Positions 1 through 5,517 of a stretch of DNA of 7,766 nucleotides are shown here, in pieces. Position 1 is the stretch's first letter. Every line of letters begins with the position of its first letter. The notes under the pieces were generated by a model. It was not told the origin of the DNA and searched no databases. It saw only the letters and a program-made list of their open reading frames with translations. A program made the position numbers and the translations under genes. The stretch comes from Pseudomonadota bacterium (GTDB taxonomy: Bacteria; Pseudomonadota; Alphaproteobacteria; Rhizobiales; Beijerinckiaceae). The DNA lies in contig JAEWKH010000010.1 of assembly GCA_023386155.1 (NCBI GenBank), positions 1 through 7,766 on the forward strand, in the 5' to 3' direction.

Positions 1-363
1 GGTCTGAACTGGGCGAACGTGTCGAAGAGGATTTTGCCGCAGCTGATCTACAAGGGCTACGTGCTGCGGCGGGAGCGCCTGTGCGCGAAGGGCCTCTTCT
101 TCGTATGCCCGTCGGCGGTCCTGCGGAAGGTCCGCGCGCGCCTGGGCGGGCGGCTGCTGGAATACCCGATCGCCGCCGGGACGATCACCTTCCGATCCTA
201 CGACCTCGGCCCCCCGGTCGAGGCCGGCAAGCGCCGCCTCATCCAGCACACCGACTCGTTCACCACGACGGTCGAGCAGGTGGCCTACGCCTTCGTGTCG
301 CCGGTGAACCTGCCGGAGATGGGCGTCTACGAGACGGCGATCGGCGCCGCGCTGCGCCGCTGA
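1..363 (+). CDS. NotI-family restriction endonuclease, C-terminal part
   Basis: Frame 1 is open from the first base to the TGA at 361-363, giving 120 residues with no start of its own, so this is the 3' part of a gene that begins outside the window. The opening stretch (GLNWANVSKRILPQLIYKGY) resembles the region of NotI after the catalytic core (NLSNVFKRTFYQMAYKF in NotI, from memory). It also matches the equivalent part of the next gene, which has RLMPQLMTK at the same place. The later part (TFRSYDLGPP...TTTVEQVAYAF...YETAIGAALRR) parallels the C-terminal domain of that neighbour, so the two look like paralogues. The Cys cluster and active site would lie upstream and cannot be checked. The stop codon overlaps the ribosome binding site of the next gene, so the two are probably co-transcribed and coupled. 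The family call rests on pattern memory. Confidence 0.62.
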   Translation, partial: GLNWANVSKRILPQLIYKGYVLRRERLCAKGLFFVCPSAVLRKVRARLGGRLLEYPIAAGTITFRSYDLGPPVEAGKRRLIQHTDSFTTTVEQVAYAFVSPVNLPEMGVYETAIGAALRR

Positions 364-365
364 GG
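362..365 (+). promoter_or_regulatory. Ribosome binding site overlapping upstream stop
   Basis: GAGG lies 6 nt before the ATG at 372 and shares bases with the TGA (361-363) of the preceding NotI-like gene. This decides the start of the second gene and suggests translational coupling of the two. Confidence 0.7.
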
Positions 366-371
366 TCCGCC

Positions 372-1343
372 ATGGCAAAGAAAGCGGCGAAAGCGAAGAA
401 AGTGAAGAAGGCTGCGGCGCTCGACAAGGCACGCTACGGGATCGGCGAGTGGTACGGCCGGCTGATGCCTAGCCTGACACCCGCCGAGCGCAAGGTCTAC
501 GGCGCGATCGGCATGACGAAGTCGAACGTGCCATGCCCTTTCCGGCAGGCTGCCGCACCGGGCAGCATCTGCAACAAGCTCGGTGGCGTATGCTCGCTGA
601 GGCTTCACCGGACCGATGACTCGACTGTGACGCTAGAGGGCCAGCTCGTGACTGTCTGCCCTAGCCGCTTCTGGCATGGCAACAAGATCTTCGAGTGGAT
701 CGGGAAGGAAATGGTGGGGACCGACAAGCCAAAGCTCATCAAGGAGGTCGGCTTCCTTGAAGCCCTCCCAGGCGCTCCCGCCGCGGGAGCTGCCATCGGC
801 CCTCCGGCGGAAGAGGAAACCGAGGAGACAGGACCGCCTGTCGGACGCATCGACTCCGTGCTGATGAACCCGTCGGACCCTTCGAAATGGTGCGCCCTCG
901 AGATGCAGGCGGTTTACTTCTCGGGCAAGAAGATGGGGACGCATCTTACGCAGTACGGCGACGCGCCCGCGGTCCCGGTATTCCCGGACCGGAACCGGAG
1001 GCCGGACTGGCGGTCGTCGGGCCCGAAGCGCCTCATGCCCCAGCTCATGACCAAGATCCCGTCGCTTCGGCGCTGGGGAAAGAAGATGGCGGTCGTCATC
1101 GATGCGGGATTCCGCCGGTCGCTGGGGCCCATGACACCGGTGAAGCACCTGTCGAACGCGGACATCGCCTGGTTCATCGTCGACTACGATCTCACGACCG
1201 GAGACATCCTGCTCGAGAAAACGGTCTACACGACGCTGGAGAGCAGCGTCGAGGCGCTGACCGCAGGGATACCGTCGTCGCAGGAGGCTTTCGAGAAGCG
1301 CCTGTCGGATGCGCTAGCCGCAGGCAAGGCGATTAGCCTCTGA
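372..1343 (+). CDS. NotI-family type II restriction endonuclease
   Basis: 323 aa, against about 383 for NotI. Expected role: cleavage of unmethylated DNA at a GC-rich site. Residues 1-20 are a Lys/Ala-rich tail. The NotI-type metal cluster is visible as C55 (CPFR), C67 (CNK), C74 (GGVC) and C96 (CPSRF); in NotI four cysteines hold an iron atom. Residues 132-157 are a low-complexity Ala/Pro/Glu linker. The PD-(D/E)xK core follows: D161 in RIDSVLM, then E177 and Q179 in CALEMQAVYFSG, the NotI-style ExQ in place of ExK. RLMPQLMTK near 220 matches the later NotI helix. The ATG at 372 is chosen because GAGG at 362-365 sits 6 nt upstream; the frame is open further upstream, but that part is a shadow of the preceding gene. 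The gene converges on the methyltransferase at 1346-2554, its likely protector. The family is clear to me; the cut site is unknown. Confidence 0.82.
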   Translation: MAKKAAKAKKVKKAAALDKARYGIGEWYGRLMPSLTPAERKVYGAIGMTKSNVPCPFRQAAAPGSICNKLGGVCSLRLHRTDDSTVTLEGQLVTVCPSRFWHGNKIFEWIGKEMVGTDKPKLIKEVGFLEALPGAPAAGAAIGPPAEEETEETGPPVGRIDSVLMNPSDPSKWCALEMQAVYFSGKKMGTHLTQYGDAPAVPVFPDRNRRPDWRSSGPKRLMPQLMTKIPSLRRWGKKMAVVIDAGFRRSLGPMTPVKHLSNADIAWFIVDYDLTTGDILLEKTVYTTLESSVEALTAGIPSSQEAFEKRLSDALAAGKAISL

Positions 1344-1345
1344 GG

Positions 1346-2554
1346 CTACTCGGCGGCGTCGAGCGCGAGCAGGTCGTCGCGGATGACCTGGATGCCCAGA
1401 ATGGCCTCGGCGATCCGGCGCCCGAGGAGCGGAGGCACCGCGTTCCCGACCTGCACGTACTGCTCGGTCCGGGATCCCTTGAAGTCGAACCAGTCCGGGA
1501 ACGACTGCAGGCGCGCGGCCTCGCGCACGGTGATCGCGCGGTCCTGCTCCGGATGGAAGTAGGCGCCCCAGTGCGGGTCGCACTTGGTCAGGATCGTCGA
1601 CGCCAGCCCGTCCCAGCGCAGGCGCCCGTAGCGCTTGGTGTGGTCGGAGCGCTTGGCCCGCTTCATCCCGGCGGGCAGCAGCTCGAAGGGGATGTCGCGC
1701 CAGGAGCCGCCCTGCGGGATGTGCTTCATCCGCTGCTCGTTCAGCGCCGACAGGCGCGCGGCGGAATGGTTCGTGACCGAGTTCGAGCCGCCCCGCAGCA
1801 TCGACTGGTATTCGGACGTGGCCTCGCGGGCGTACGGCAGCACGCCGCGGTCCTCGCCGTTGCCCAGGGCCGGCAGGTCGCCGATGGCGTCCTGGACGGT
1901 TACGAAGGGCAGCAGGCCCGGTCCGTGGGTCGGCTCCGGCCACAGGATCGGCGCGCCGATCCGGTTGCCGAGGAACACGATGCGGCGCCGCTCCTGCGGG
2001 ACGCCGTACTCCTCGGCCCTCAGTATCTTCTTGTCGACGGTGTAGCCCAGGGCCTTGAGGCCGTCGAGGATCGCCTCCACGGCAGCGCCGCCGCCGGCGG
2101 AGGTCATGCCGGTGACGTTCTCCAGCACCACCCACTTCGGGCGCAGCCCCTTCACGACGCGCAGGTACTCCTTGTAGAGGGAGGAGCGCTCGTCATGCAG
2201 GCCGCGCTGGTGGTTGTAGACCGAGAAGCCCTGGCACGGGGGGCCACCGATCAGGACGTCGAGCTCGCCTGCCTTCAGGCCGGCGGCCTTGAGGAAGTCC
2301 TTCACGGTGTAGTTCTGGATCGGGCCCGGCAGGAACTTCGCCTCGCGGTGCGTGGCGGCGAATGTCCCCCCCGCCTTCTCGTCGAAGTCGTTGCCGGCGA
2401 GGACGTGGAAGCCCGCCTGCCGGAATCCCTCGCTCAGGCCGCCGGCTCCGCAGAACAGGTCGATGGCAGTGAGGTTCGTCGGCACAACGGTCTCCGCTAC
2501 GATGGTCAGGCCTGCCCGGTATCCGACGCGGGCCCGGCTGTCCATACTGGGCAA
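1346..2554 (-). CDS. C5-cytosine-specific DNA methyltransferase
   Basis: 402 aa. Transfers a methyl group from S-adenosylmethionine to cytosine C5 in a target sequence, shielding host DNA from the partner endonuclease. The ordered motifs are clear: motif I DLFCGAGG at about 32-39, motif IV GGPPCQGFS with catalytic C107, motif VI ENV at 145-147, motif VIII QERRR at 187-191, motif IX REAARLQSFPD near 344-354 and motif X GNAVPPLL at 370-377. The target-recognition region lies between about 200 and 340 and includes HTKRYGRLRWDG. A TTG at 2554-2552 is taken as start because GAGG sits 5 nt before it; the ATG three codons in (2545) has no ribosome binding site at a normal distance. Convergent with the NotI-like gene (2 bp between stops) and divergent from vsr, as in Dcm/Vsr pairs. 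The family is certain; the recognition sequence cannot be read from the protein. Confidence 0.96.
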   Translation of the reverse strand: MPSMDSRARVGYRAGLTIVAETVVPTNLTAIDLFCGAGGLSEGFRQAGFHVLAGNDFDEKAGGTFAATHREAKFLPGPIQNYTVKDFLKAAGLKAGELDVLIGGPPCQGFSVYNHQRGLHDERSSLYKEYLRVVKGLRPKWVVLENVTGMTSAGGGAAVEAILDGLKALGYTVDKKILRAEEYGVPQERRRIVFLGNRIGAPILWPEPTHGPGLLPFVTVQDAIGDLPALGNGEDRGVLPYAREATSEYQSMLRGGSNSVTNHSAARLSALNEQRMKHIPQGGSWRDIPFELLPAGMKRAKRSDHTKRYGRLRWDGLASTILTKCDPHWGAYFHPEQDRAITVREAARLQSFPDWFDFKGSRTEQYVQVGNAVPPLLGRRIAEAILGIQVIRDDLLALDAAE

Positions 2555-2703
2555 CGTGGCCTCAGTGTTCCGGATCCGTTCGGGCCGGCGTCATCCACAG
2601 GAAGGCTTCGCCAATCCTTCAGTGGATCCCGTTCCGGGCAAGCATGATTAAGGAATCGAGTCTCTGCAATATGGCTAAGCCGGAAAGGTTAAAAAGGTAG
2701 TGC
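2555..2703. promoter_or_regulatory. Divergent intergenic region between methyltransferase and vsr
   Basis: The 149 bp must carry outward promoters for both genes. The vsr-proximal half (2641-2703) is visibly richer in A/T than its surroundings, as expected for a promoter, but I see no convincing -35/-10 pair on either strand. An imperfect direct repeat is present: GGATCCGTTCGGGC at 2572-2585 and GGATCCCGTTCCGGGC at 2624-2639, each beginning with the palindrome GGATCC. It could be a two-site operator for a regulator, or for the methyltransferase acting as its own repressor. That role is inference. Confidence 0.45.
2560..2563 (-). promoter_or_regulatory. Ribosome binding site of the methyltransferase gene
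   Basis: On the minus strand GAGG precedes the TTG at 2554 by 5 nt. It is 14 nt from the alternative ATG at 2545, which is too far, so it favours the TTG start. Confidence 0.5.
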
Positions 2704-3150
2704 ATGGCTGACCGCGTGACCCCCGAGCAGCGGTCCCGGATGATGCGCGCGATCCGCAGCAAGGACACCGCGCCGGAGATGAAGGTGCGCCGCCTCGTCC
2801 ACGGCATGGGCTACCGGTACCGCCTCCACCGCAAGGACCTCCCTGGCAAGCCCGACCTCGTCTTCGGGCCGCGGAGGAAGGCCGTCTTCGTGCACGGCTG
2901 CTACTGGCACGGCCACGGCTGCTCGCGGGGCGGGACCGGCGCCAAGTCCAACCAGGCCTACTGGGGACCAAAGATCACCCGGAACCGGGAGCGGGACGCC
3001 AGGAACGGGCGTGCGCTCCGCGAGGCCGGGTGGGATGTCCTGACGGTCTGGGAGTGCGAGACGAAGGACACGGCCGCTCTGGAGAGGCGCCTGCGCGAGT
3101 TCCTGGGGGACCCCGGACACCAGGTGTCCGGCGGCCACGCGGAGCCGTAA
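2704..3150 (+). CDS. vsr: Very short patch repair endonuclease Vsr
   Basis: 148 aa, against 156 in E. coli. Vsr nicks DNA 5' of the T in T:G mismatches that arise when 5-methylcytosine deaminates within a methyltransferase target, starting repair back to C:G. Visible residues line up with E. coli Vsr: D51 (KPDLVF, metal-binding catalytic Asp), H64 and H69 (FVHGCYWHGHGC), and zinc ligands C66, H71, C73 and C118 (WEC). The N-terminal MADRVTPEQRSRMMRAIRSKDTAPE segment is also typical. AAGG at 2694-2697 is 6 nt before the ATG. The gene is divergent from the C5-methyltransferase, its natural partner. The last 60 bp lie in the left copy of a duplicated segment and contain a perfect 19-bp palindrome, so the tail after RLREFLG (14 residues, DPGHQVSGGHAEP and its flank) may be a recent addition or poorly constrained. 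Confidence 0.96.
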   Translation: MADRVTPEQRSRMMRAIRSKDTAPEMKVRRLVHGMGYRYRLHRKDLPGKPDLVFGPRRKAVFVHGCYWHGHGCSRGGTGAKSNQAYWGPKITRNRERDARNGRALREAGWDVLTVWECETKDTAALERRLREFLGDPGHQVSGGHAEP

Positions 3151-3237
3151 CTCCTTTTGACACCCACGTGAGTTCACGGCGTGTTCACAGTGCAAGAATC
3201 AATCTGGGAAATTCACCTCGTCACGATTATTTCGTCG
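3088..3237. repeat. Direct repeat, left copy, flanking the coiA-like cassette
   Basis: About 150 bp that match 4893-5029 in the same orientation. By eye there are three well-conserved blocks: CGCCTGCGCGAGTTCCTGGG (one difference), the CGGACACC-N-GGTGTCCGGC palindrome (centre base differs), and a 67-68 bp block from GAGTTCAC to TTCGTCG with about seven differences and a one-base indel. The stretch between the second and third blocks is weakly conserved. This copy carries the true 3' end of vsr. On the minus strand it encodes DEIIVTR followed by TGA, matching the C-terminus of the gene at 5005-5517 (DEIVVTE). It lies next to the 3' end of the coiA-like gene. Confidence 0.85.
3113..3131. repeat. 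Perfect 19-bp palindrome inside the end of vsr
   Basis: CCGGACACC-A-GGTGTCCGG is an exact inverted repeat with 9-bp arms around one central base. It lies in the last codons of vsr. The single-base centre suits a dimeric protein site or a cruciform better than an RNA hairpin. Related copies are at 4920-4936 and, degenerate, near 6836 and 6883. Confidence 0.7.
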
Positions 3238-3384
3238 GCCGTGCGCACCGCCGTCAGGAACGCGGTCGCCGCCGGGCGACTGTCGGAGAAGAATGCGGAC
3301 GCGCTGCTGGCGGCCGTCGGCCCGGAGGAGATCTCGCCGGCATGGGACGCCGCTACCGCCGGCGCTTGGCGACCGGCAGGGTAA
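3181..3384 (+). CDS. Possible small hypothetical protein or gene fragment
   Basis: Open frame of 67 residues from a GTG inside the left direct repeat to TAA at 3382-3384, overlapping the end of the convergent coiA-like gene by 32 bp. Codons beyond the repeat (from about 3238) have strongly G/C wobble positions and give a plausible helical sequence (AVRNAVAAGRLSEKNADALL). However, no ribosome binding site precedes the GTG, and an in-frame TGA at 3169-3171 blocks extension. The reverse frame ending at 3213 uses the same wobble positions, so composition does not settle the strand. It may be the stranded 3' end of a gene brought in with the cassette. No family recognised. Confidence 0.28.
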   Translation: MFTVQESIWEIHLVTIISSAVRTAVRNAVAAGRLSEKNADALLAAVGPEEISPAWDAATAGAWRPAG

Positions 3385-4747
3385 GCTCGATACACCGATT
3401 CATGGAGGCCGCGTCGACGCAGTAGTCGTTCGGGGACCGGCGTCCGAGCGCCGGATGGCCGGCCTTCATGAAAAGTTCGAGATGCTGCCCCTGATAGACC
3501 CTGGCGGCCGCCCTGCGAAGCCCTTCCCTTGCCTCCGCGGCGGCCTGCTCCCTCCGCATCTCGAGATCGTGGCGCCGCGCCGGCCCTTCCAGCAGCGCCA
3601 GGGCCGCGCCGAGGCCCTCCTCGCTGCCGTGGGCGGCCTCGGCAGGCGACCTGCCCGCCAGGGCGTCCAGCTTCTCGTGGACCCACCGGTCCCCGTCCAG
3701 GCCCGCCGCCCACGCCTCCCGGAGTATCCTGTCCGACCGGTCGCGGGCCGCGCGGAGAGGGCCCTCCCGCCGCTCTACCTCGCGGAGCTCCTCCTCCTGC
3801 CTCTTCCCTTCGAGCGCCGTCCCGAGCTCCGCCTGAAGGGGCAGCCCCATGAGATCCGCCTGCGGCGACGGGTCGAGGCGGATCTTCCACAGCAGCGACG
3901 CCAGCTCGGACATGACGCTCGTATATGGCCCCAGGTCGAACTCGACGGCCTCGGCCATGGAATACGGCCTGCCCGGCAGGGCGCGCCAGAACCACGCGTC
4001 CAGATCGAACGTCCTGGTCTCGTGTGCCGGCAGCTGCCCGATGATGTCTGCCGCCAGCTTCCTGATCTTCTCGGTCCGCAGCCTGAGCCGTTCGTTCCTT
4101 CGATCAGCCTCCGAGACGATGCGTGCGGCTGCCGCAGGTGCAGCACGCTCCCTGACGACGGGATTGTGGAGCCATTTCCTCCGGCAGGTGTCGAGGATGC
4201 CCTTCTCGATCTCCTCCCTCGAGGCGTCCGCCTTCAGGTCCGAGAGATGGATCTCGACAGCCGCGACGTCCATCTTCCGGATCTTGGCGATCTTCTCGGG
4301 GCCGCATCCGTGCGTGACGGCGAACTCCACGATGAGGTCGCGCCGTTCCCGTGTCACGACGACGTCCGGGACGATGTCCCCCAGCCTGTTTTCCAGGACC
4401 GCGCTGTCGAATCGGTAGTCGCCGCCGGTGAACCTCGGCCGCGCCCCGGCCTCGTGCTGCACGGGCGGGAGGGTCAGCCTCAGTTCGCGGGCAAGGAGCT
4501 CCTTGGCGAACATGTGGAGCGCCGTCTCGGGACCTGTGCTGCAGGGACGGCCGTCCTCGGTCCCGAGATGCCCGAAATGGTGATCGCGCACCTGCCCCTG
4601 CCGGGCCACGAGCGGGCTGCCGCACCTGGGGCAGACGCATCCGCATTCCTTCCCGCGGGGAACCTCGGAGATGTGGGCGACCGACCCGTCCGGTCTCAGC
4701 CCGAATACGAGGCTGGGCTGTCCCTCCCGGCACGCGAAGCGGCTCAT
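3353..4747 (-). CDS. CoiA-like zinc-ribbon/nuclease protein
   Basis: 464 aa. N-terminal zinc ribbon: CGCVCPRC with C35, C37, C39 and C42, followed by VRDHHFGHL. Next comes ETALHMFAKELL (E74, H78, K82), the usual acidic/His/Lys signature of CoiA-like proteins. The PD-(D/E)xK-type core follows: DIVPDVVV with D128 and LIVEFAVTH with E141 and H146, then KIAKIRKMD and EIHLSDL. The Lys position of ExK is Ala here, so activity is uncertain. From about residue 230 a long charged, helical, coiled-coil-prone extension ends in KRRR. CoiA itself is needed for DNA uptake in Gram-positive competence; stand-alone relatives elsewhere have no settled role. The ATG at 4747 is chosen for GGAG 8 nt upstream and because the family usually begins this close to the zinc ribbon. 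ATGs at 4795 and 4957 are in frame, but the added sequence is low in protein character. The gene sits between direct repeats. Confidence 0.72.
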   Translation of the reverse strand: MSRFACREGQPSLVFGLRPDGSVAHISEVPRGKECGCVCPRCGSPLVARQGQVRDHHFGHLGTEDGRPCSTGPETALHMFAKELLARELRLTLPPVQHEAGARPRFTGGDYRFDSAVLENRLGDIVPDVVVTRERRDLIVEFAVTHGCGPEKIAKIRKMDVAAVEIHLSDLKADASREEIEKGILDTCRRKWLHNPVVRERAAPAAAARIVSEADRRNERLRLRTEKIRKLAADIIGQLPAHETRTFDLDAWFWRALPGRPYSMAEAVEFDLGPYTSVMSELASLLWKIRLDPSPQADLMGLPLQAELGTALEGKRQEEELREVERREGPLRAARDRSDRILREAWAAGLDGDRWVHEKLDALAGRSPAEAAHGSEEGLGAALALLEGPARRHDLEMRREQAAAEAREGLRRAAARVYQGQHLELFMKAGHPALGRRSPNDYCVDAASMNRCIELTLPVAKRRR

Positions 4748-4755
4748 GGGAGACG

Positions 4756-4759
4756 CTCC
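4756..4759 (-). promoter_or_regulatory. Ribosome binding site of the coiA-like gene
   Basis: GGAG on the minus strand, 8 nt before the ATG at 4747. The in-frame ATG at 4795 has only a G/C-rich stretch without a good match, so this site favours the shorter protein. Confidence 0.5.
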
Positions 4760-4805
4760 GGTCTCGGGATGTCTGATGTCTCCGCTTGCAGTCATGCCGC
4801 CCCGG

Positions 4806-4861
4806 CCGCCTTTCGAGGCGGTGACACTGACGGCTTCCCACCCGAAAGGCAACAAGCCGTC
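4806..4861. promoter_or_regulatory. Two inverted repeats upstream of the coiA-like gene
   Basis: CCGCCT-TTCG-AGGCGG at 4806-4821 is a perfect 6-bp stem with a TTCG loop on the plus strand. Farther upstream of the gene, GACGGCTT (4829-4836) and AAGCCGTC (4854-4861) form an 8-bp inverted repeat around 17 bases. They lie 60-115 bp before the chosen start and could be leader structure or operator half-sites. Function is inferred from position only. Confidence 0.35.
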
Positions 4862-4889
4862 CACAGGGCACCGGGCGGTCCGTCCGGAG

Positions 4890-4916
4890 CAGCGCCTGCG
4901 AGAGTTCCTGGGCTGA
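4890..4916 (+). pseudogene. Remnant of a vsr 3' end
   Basis: Within the right-hand repeat the plus frame reads EQRLREFLG and then TGA, matching ERRLREFLG near the C-terminus of the intact Vsr (residues 127-135). Nothing upstream resembles Vsr, so only about nine codons remain. It marks the point where vsr-derived sequence was separated from its gene. Confidence 0.6.
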
Positions 4917-5029
4917 CAGCGGACACCTGGTGTCCGGCCATGACACGCGGTGGACACATCTTGAGTTCACCGCGTGTTCACAGTGCAAGAATCAACCGGG
5001 AAATTCACTCCGTCACGACTATTTCGTCG
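4893..5029. repeat. Direct repeat, right copy, flanking the coiA-like cassette
   Basis: Matches 3088-3237 in the same orientation. Unlike the left copy, it begins with a truncated vsr tail and ends in the true 3' end of the minus-strand gene at 5005-5517. The two copies bracket about 1.65 kb holding the coiA-like gene. Remnant and intact ends are reciprocal, which is the signature of a long target duplication. Confidence 0.85.
4920..4936. repeat. 17-bp palindrome in the right repeat
   Basis: CGGACACC-T-GGTGTCCG is an exact inverted repeat with 8-bp arms. It corresponds to the palindrome at 3113-3131 with a different centre base, so the arms have been kept while nearby bases diverged. Confidence 0.65.
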
Positions 5030-5517
5030 AATACTTCGTGCTCATGGCGCCTGCATCGGATGCGACCGACGACCCGCCCGTGAGAGAGGACACCATGTGT
5101 CCTCGGGCGCAGACGGGGCTCACTCCTGGCACCCGGATTCCGGTCGAGCGTGAGGCCGCCCAGGAAGGTGGCGCGCAGGCAGTAGACGTGCCGCTTCCCG
5201 CTCTCGATCGCGACCAAATTCTCGAGATCGGAGATCCCTCCCTCAACCCATCTCCAGCCTGCACGGCGGCGGAAGAGGTTGACCCTTATGATGCGCCCGT
5301 GGCGGGCGGGCCCCCGTCTCCCGGAGACCCTCAGGGCGTCCTGGGCGGTCACGTCTACGACGGCCCGGGCGACGGTCTCGCCGGAGACGTCCCTCCCGGC
5401 GGCGTCGATGTACGCGCAGCGCGCCGGGCATACGAGAATCGGCTGGTCGCTTTCATACCTGGATCCGATGATCTTCGAGGCACACACACGGGAGGGATCA
5501 AACATGTTCCGAGCCAT
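5005..5517 (-). CDS. Hypothetical protein
   Basis: 170 aa if started at the ATG at 5517, which has a weak AGG 6 nt upstream; 166 aa from the ATG at 5505. I do not recognise a family. The sequence looks like a real soluble protein: PILVCPARCAYID near residues 36-48, a stretch VARAVVDVTAQDALRVSG, then WRWVEGGISDLENLVAIESGKRHVYCLRATFLGGL, and a basic His-containing end (RCRRHEHEVFDEIVVTE). The final eight or so codons lie in the right direct repeat, and a matching DEIIVTR end is left in the other copy, so the gene predates the coiA insertion. Its 5' end overlaps the start of the plus-strand gene at 5504, an unusual head-to-head overlap, so the true start may be further in (GTG at 5487). Confidence 0.55.
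   Translation of the reverse strand: MARNMFDPSRVCASKIIGSRYESDQPILVCPARCAYIDAAGRDVSGETVARAVVDVTAQDALRVSGRRGPARHGRIIRVNLFRRRAGWRWVEGGISDLENLVAIESGKRHVYCLRATFLGGLTLDRNPGARSEPRLRPRTHGVLSHGRVVGRIRCRRHEHEVFDEIVVTE

Noticed and set aside
1314..2135. 273-codon minus-strand frame in another phase of the methyltransferase
   Set aside because: Arg/Gly/Pro-rich shadow of the true frame.
1553..2647. 364-codon open frame on the plus strand
   Set aside because: Antisense to the methyltransferase, whose motifs are all in place; no protein-like features and no ribosome binding site.
3113..3131. Palindrome as an intrinsic terminator for vsr
   Set aside because: It lies inside the coding sequence, has a one-base centre and no T run after it.
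3157..3162. Perfect TTGACA just after vsr
   Set aside because: No -10-like hexamer follows at 16-18 bp, and the base is not kept in the right repeat, so a promoter is not supported.
3213..3995. 260-codon minus-strand frame ending in DEIIVTR
   Set aside because: Most is a shadow of the coiA-like gene; only the last few codons are meaningful, as repeat-borne remnant, and these are described with the repeat.
3088..5029. CRISPR array or insertion sequence ends
   Set aside because: Only two long imperfect direct repeats, no regular spacers, no terminal inverted repeats and no transposase gene.
3293..5083. 596-codon open frame on the plus strand
   Set aside because: It runs opposite the coiA-like gene, is Arg/Pro-rich and has no recognisable motif. 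It is a product of high GC at wobble positions of the real gene.
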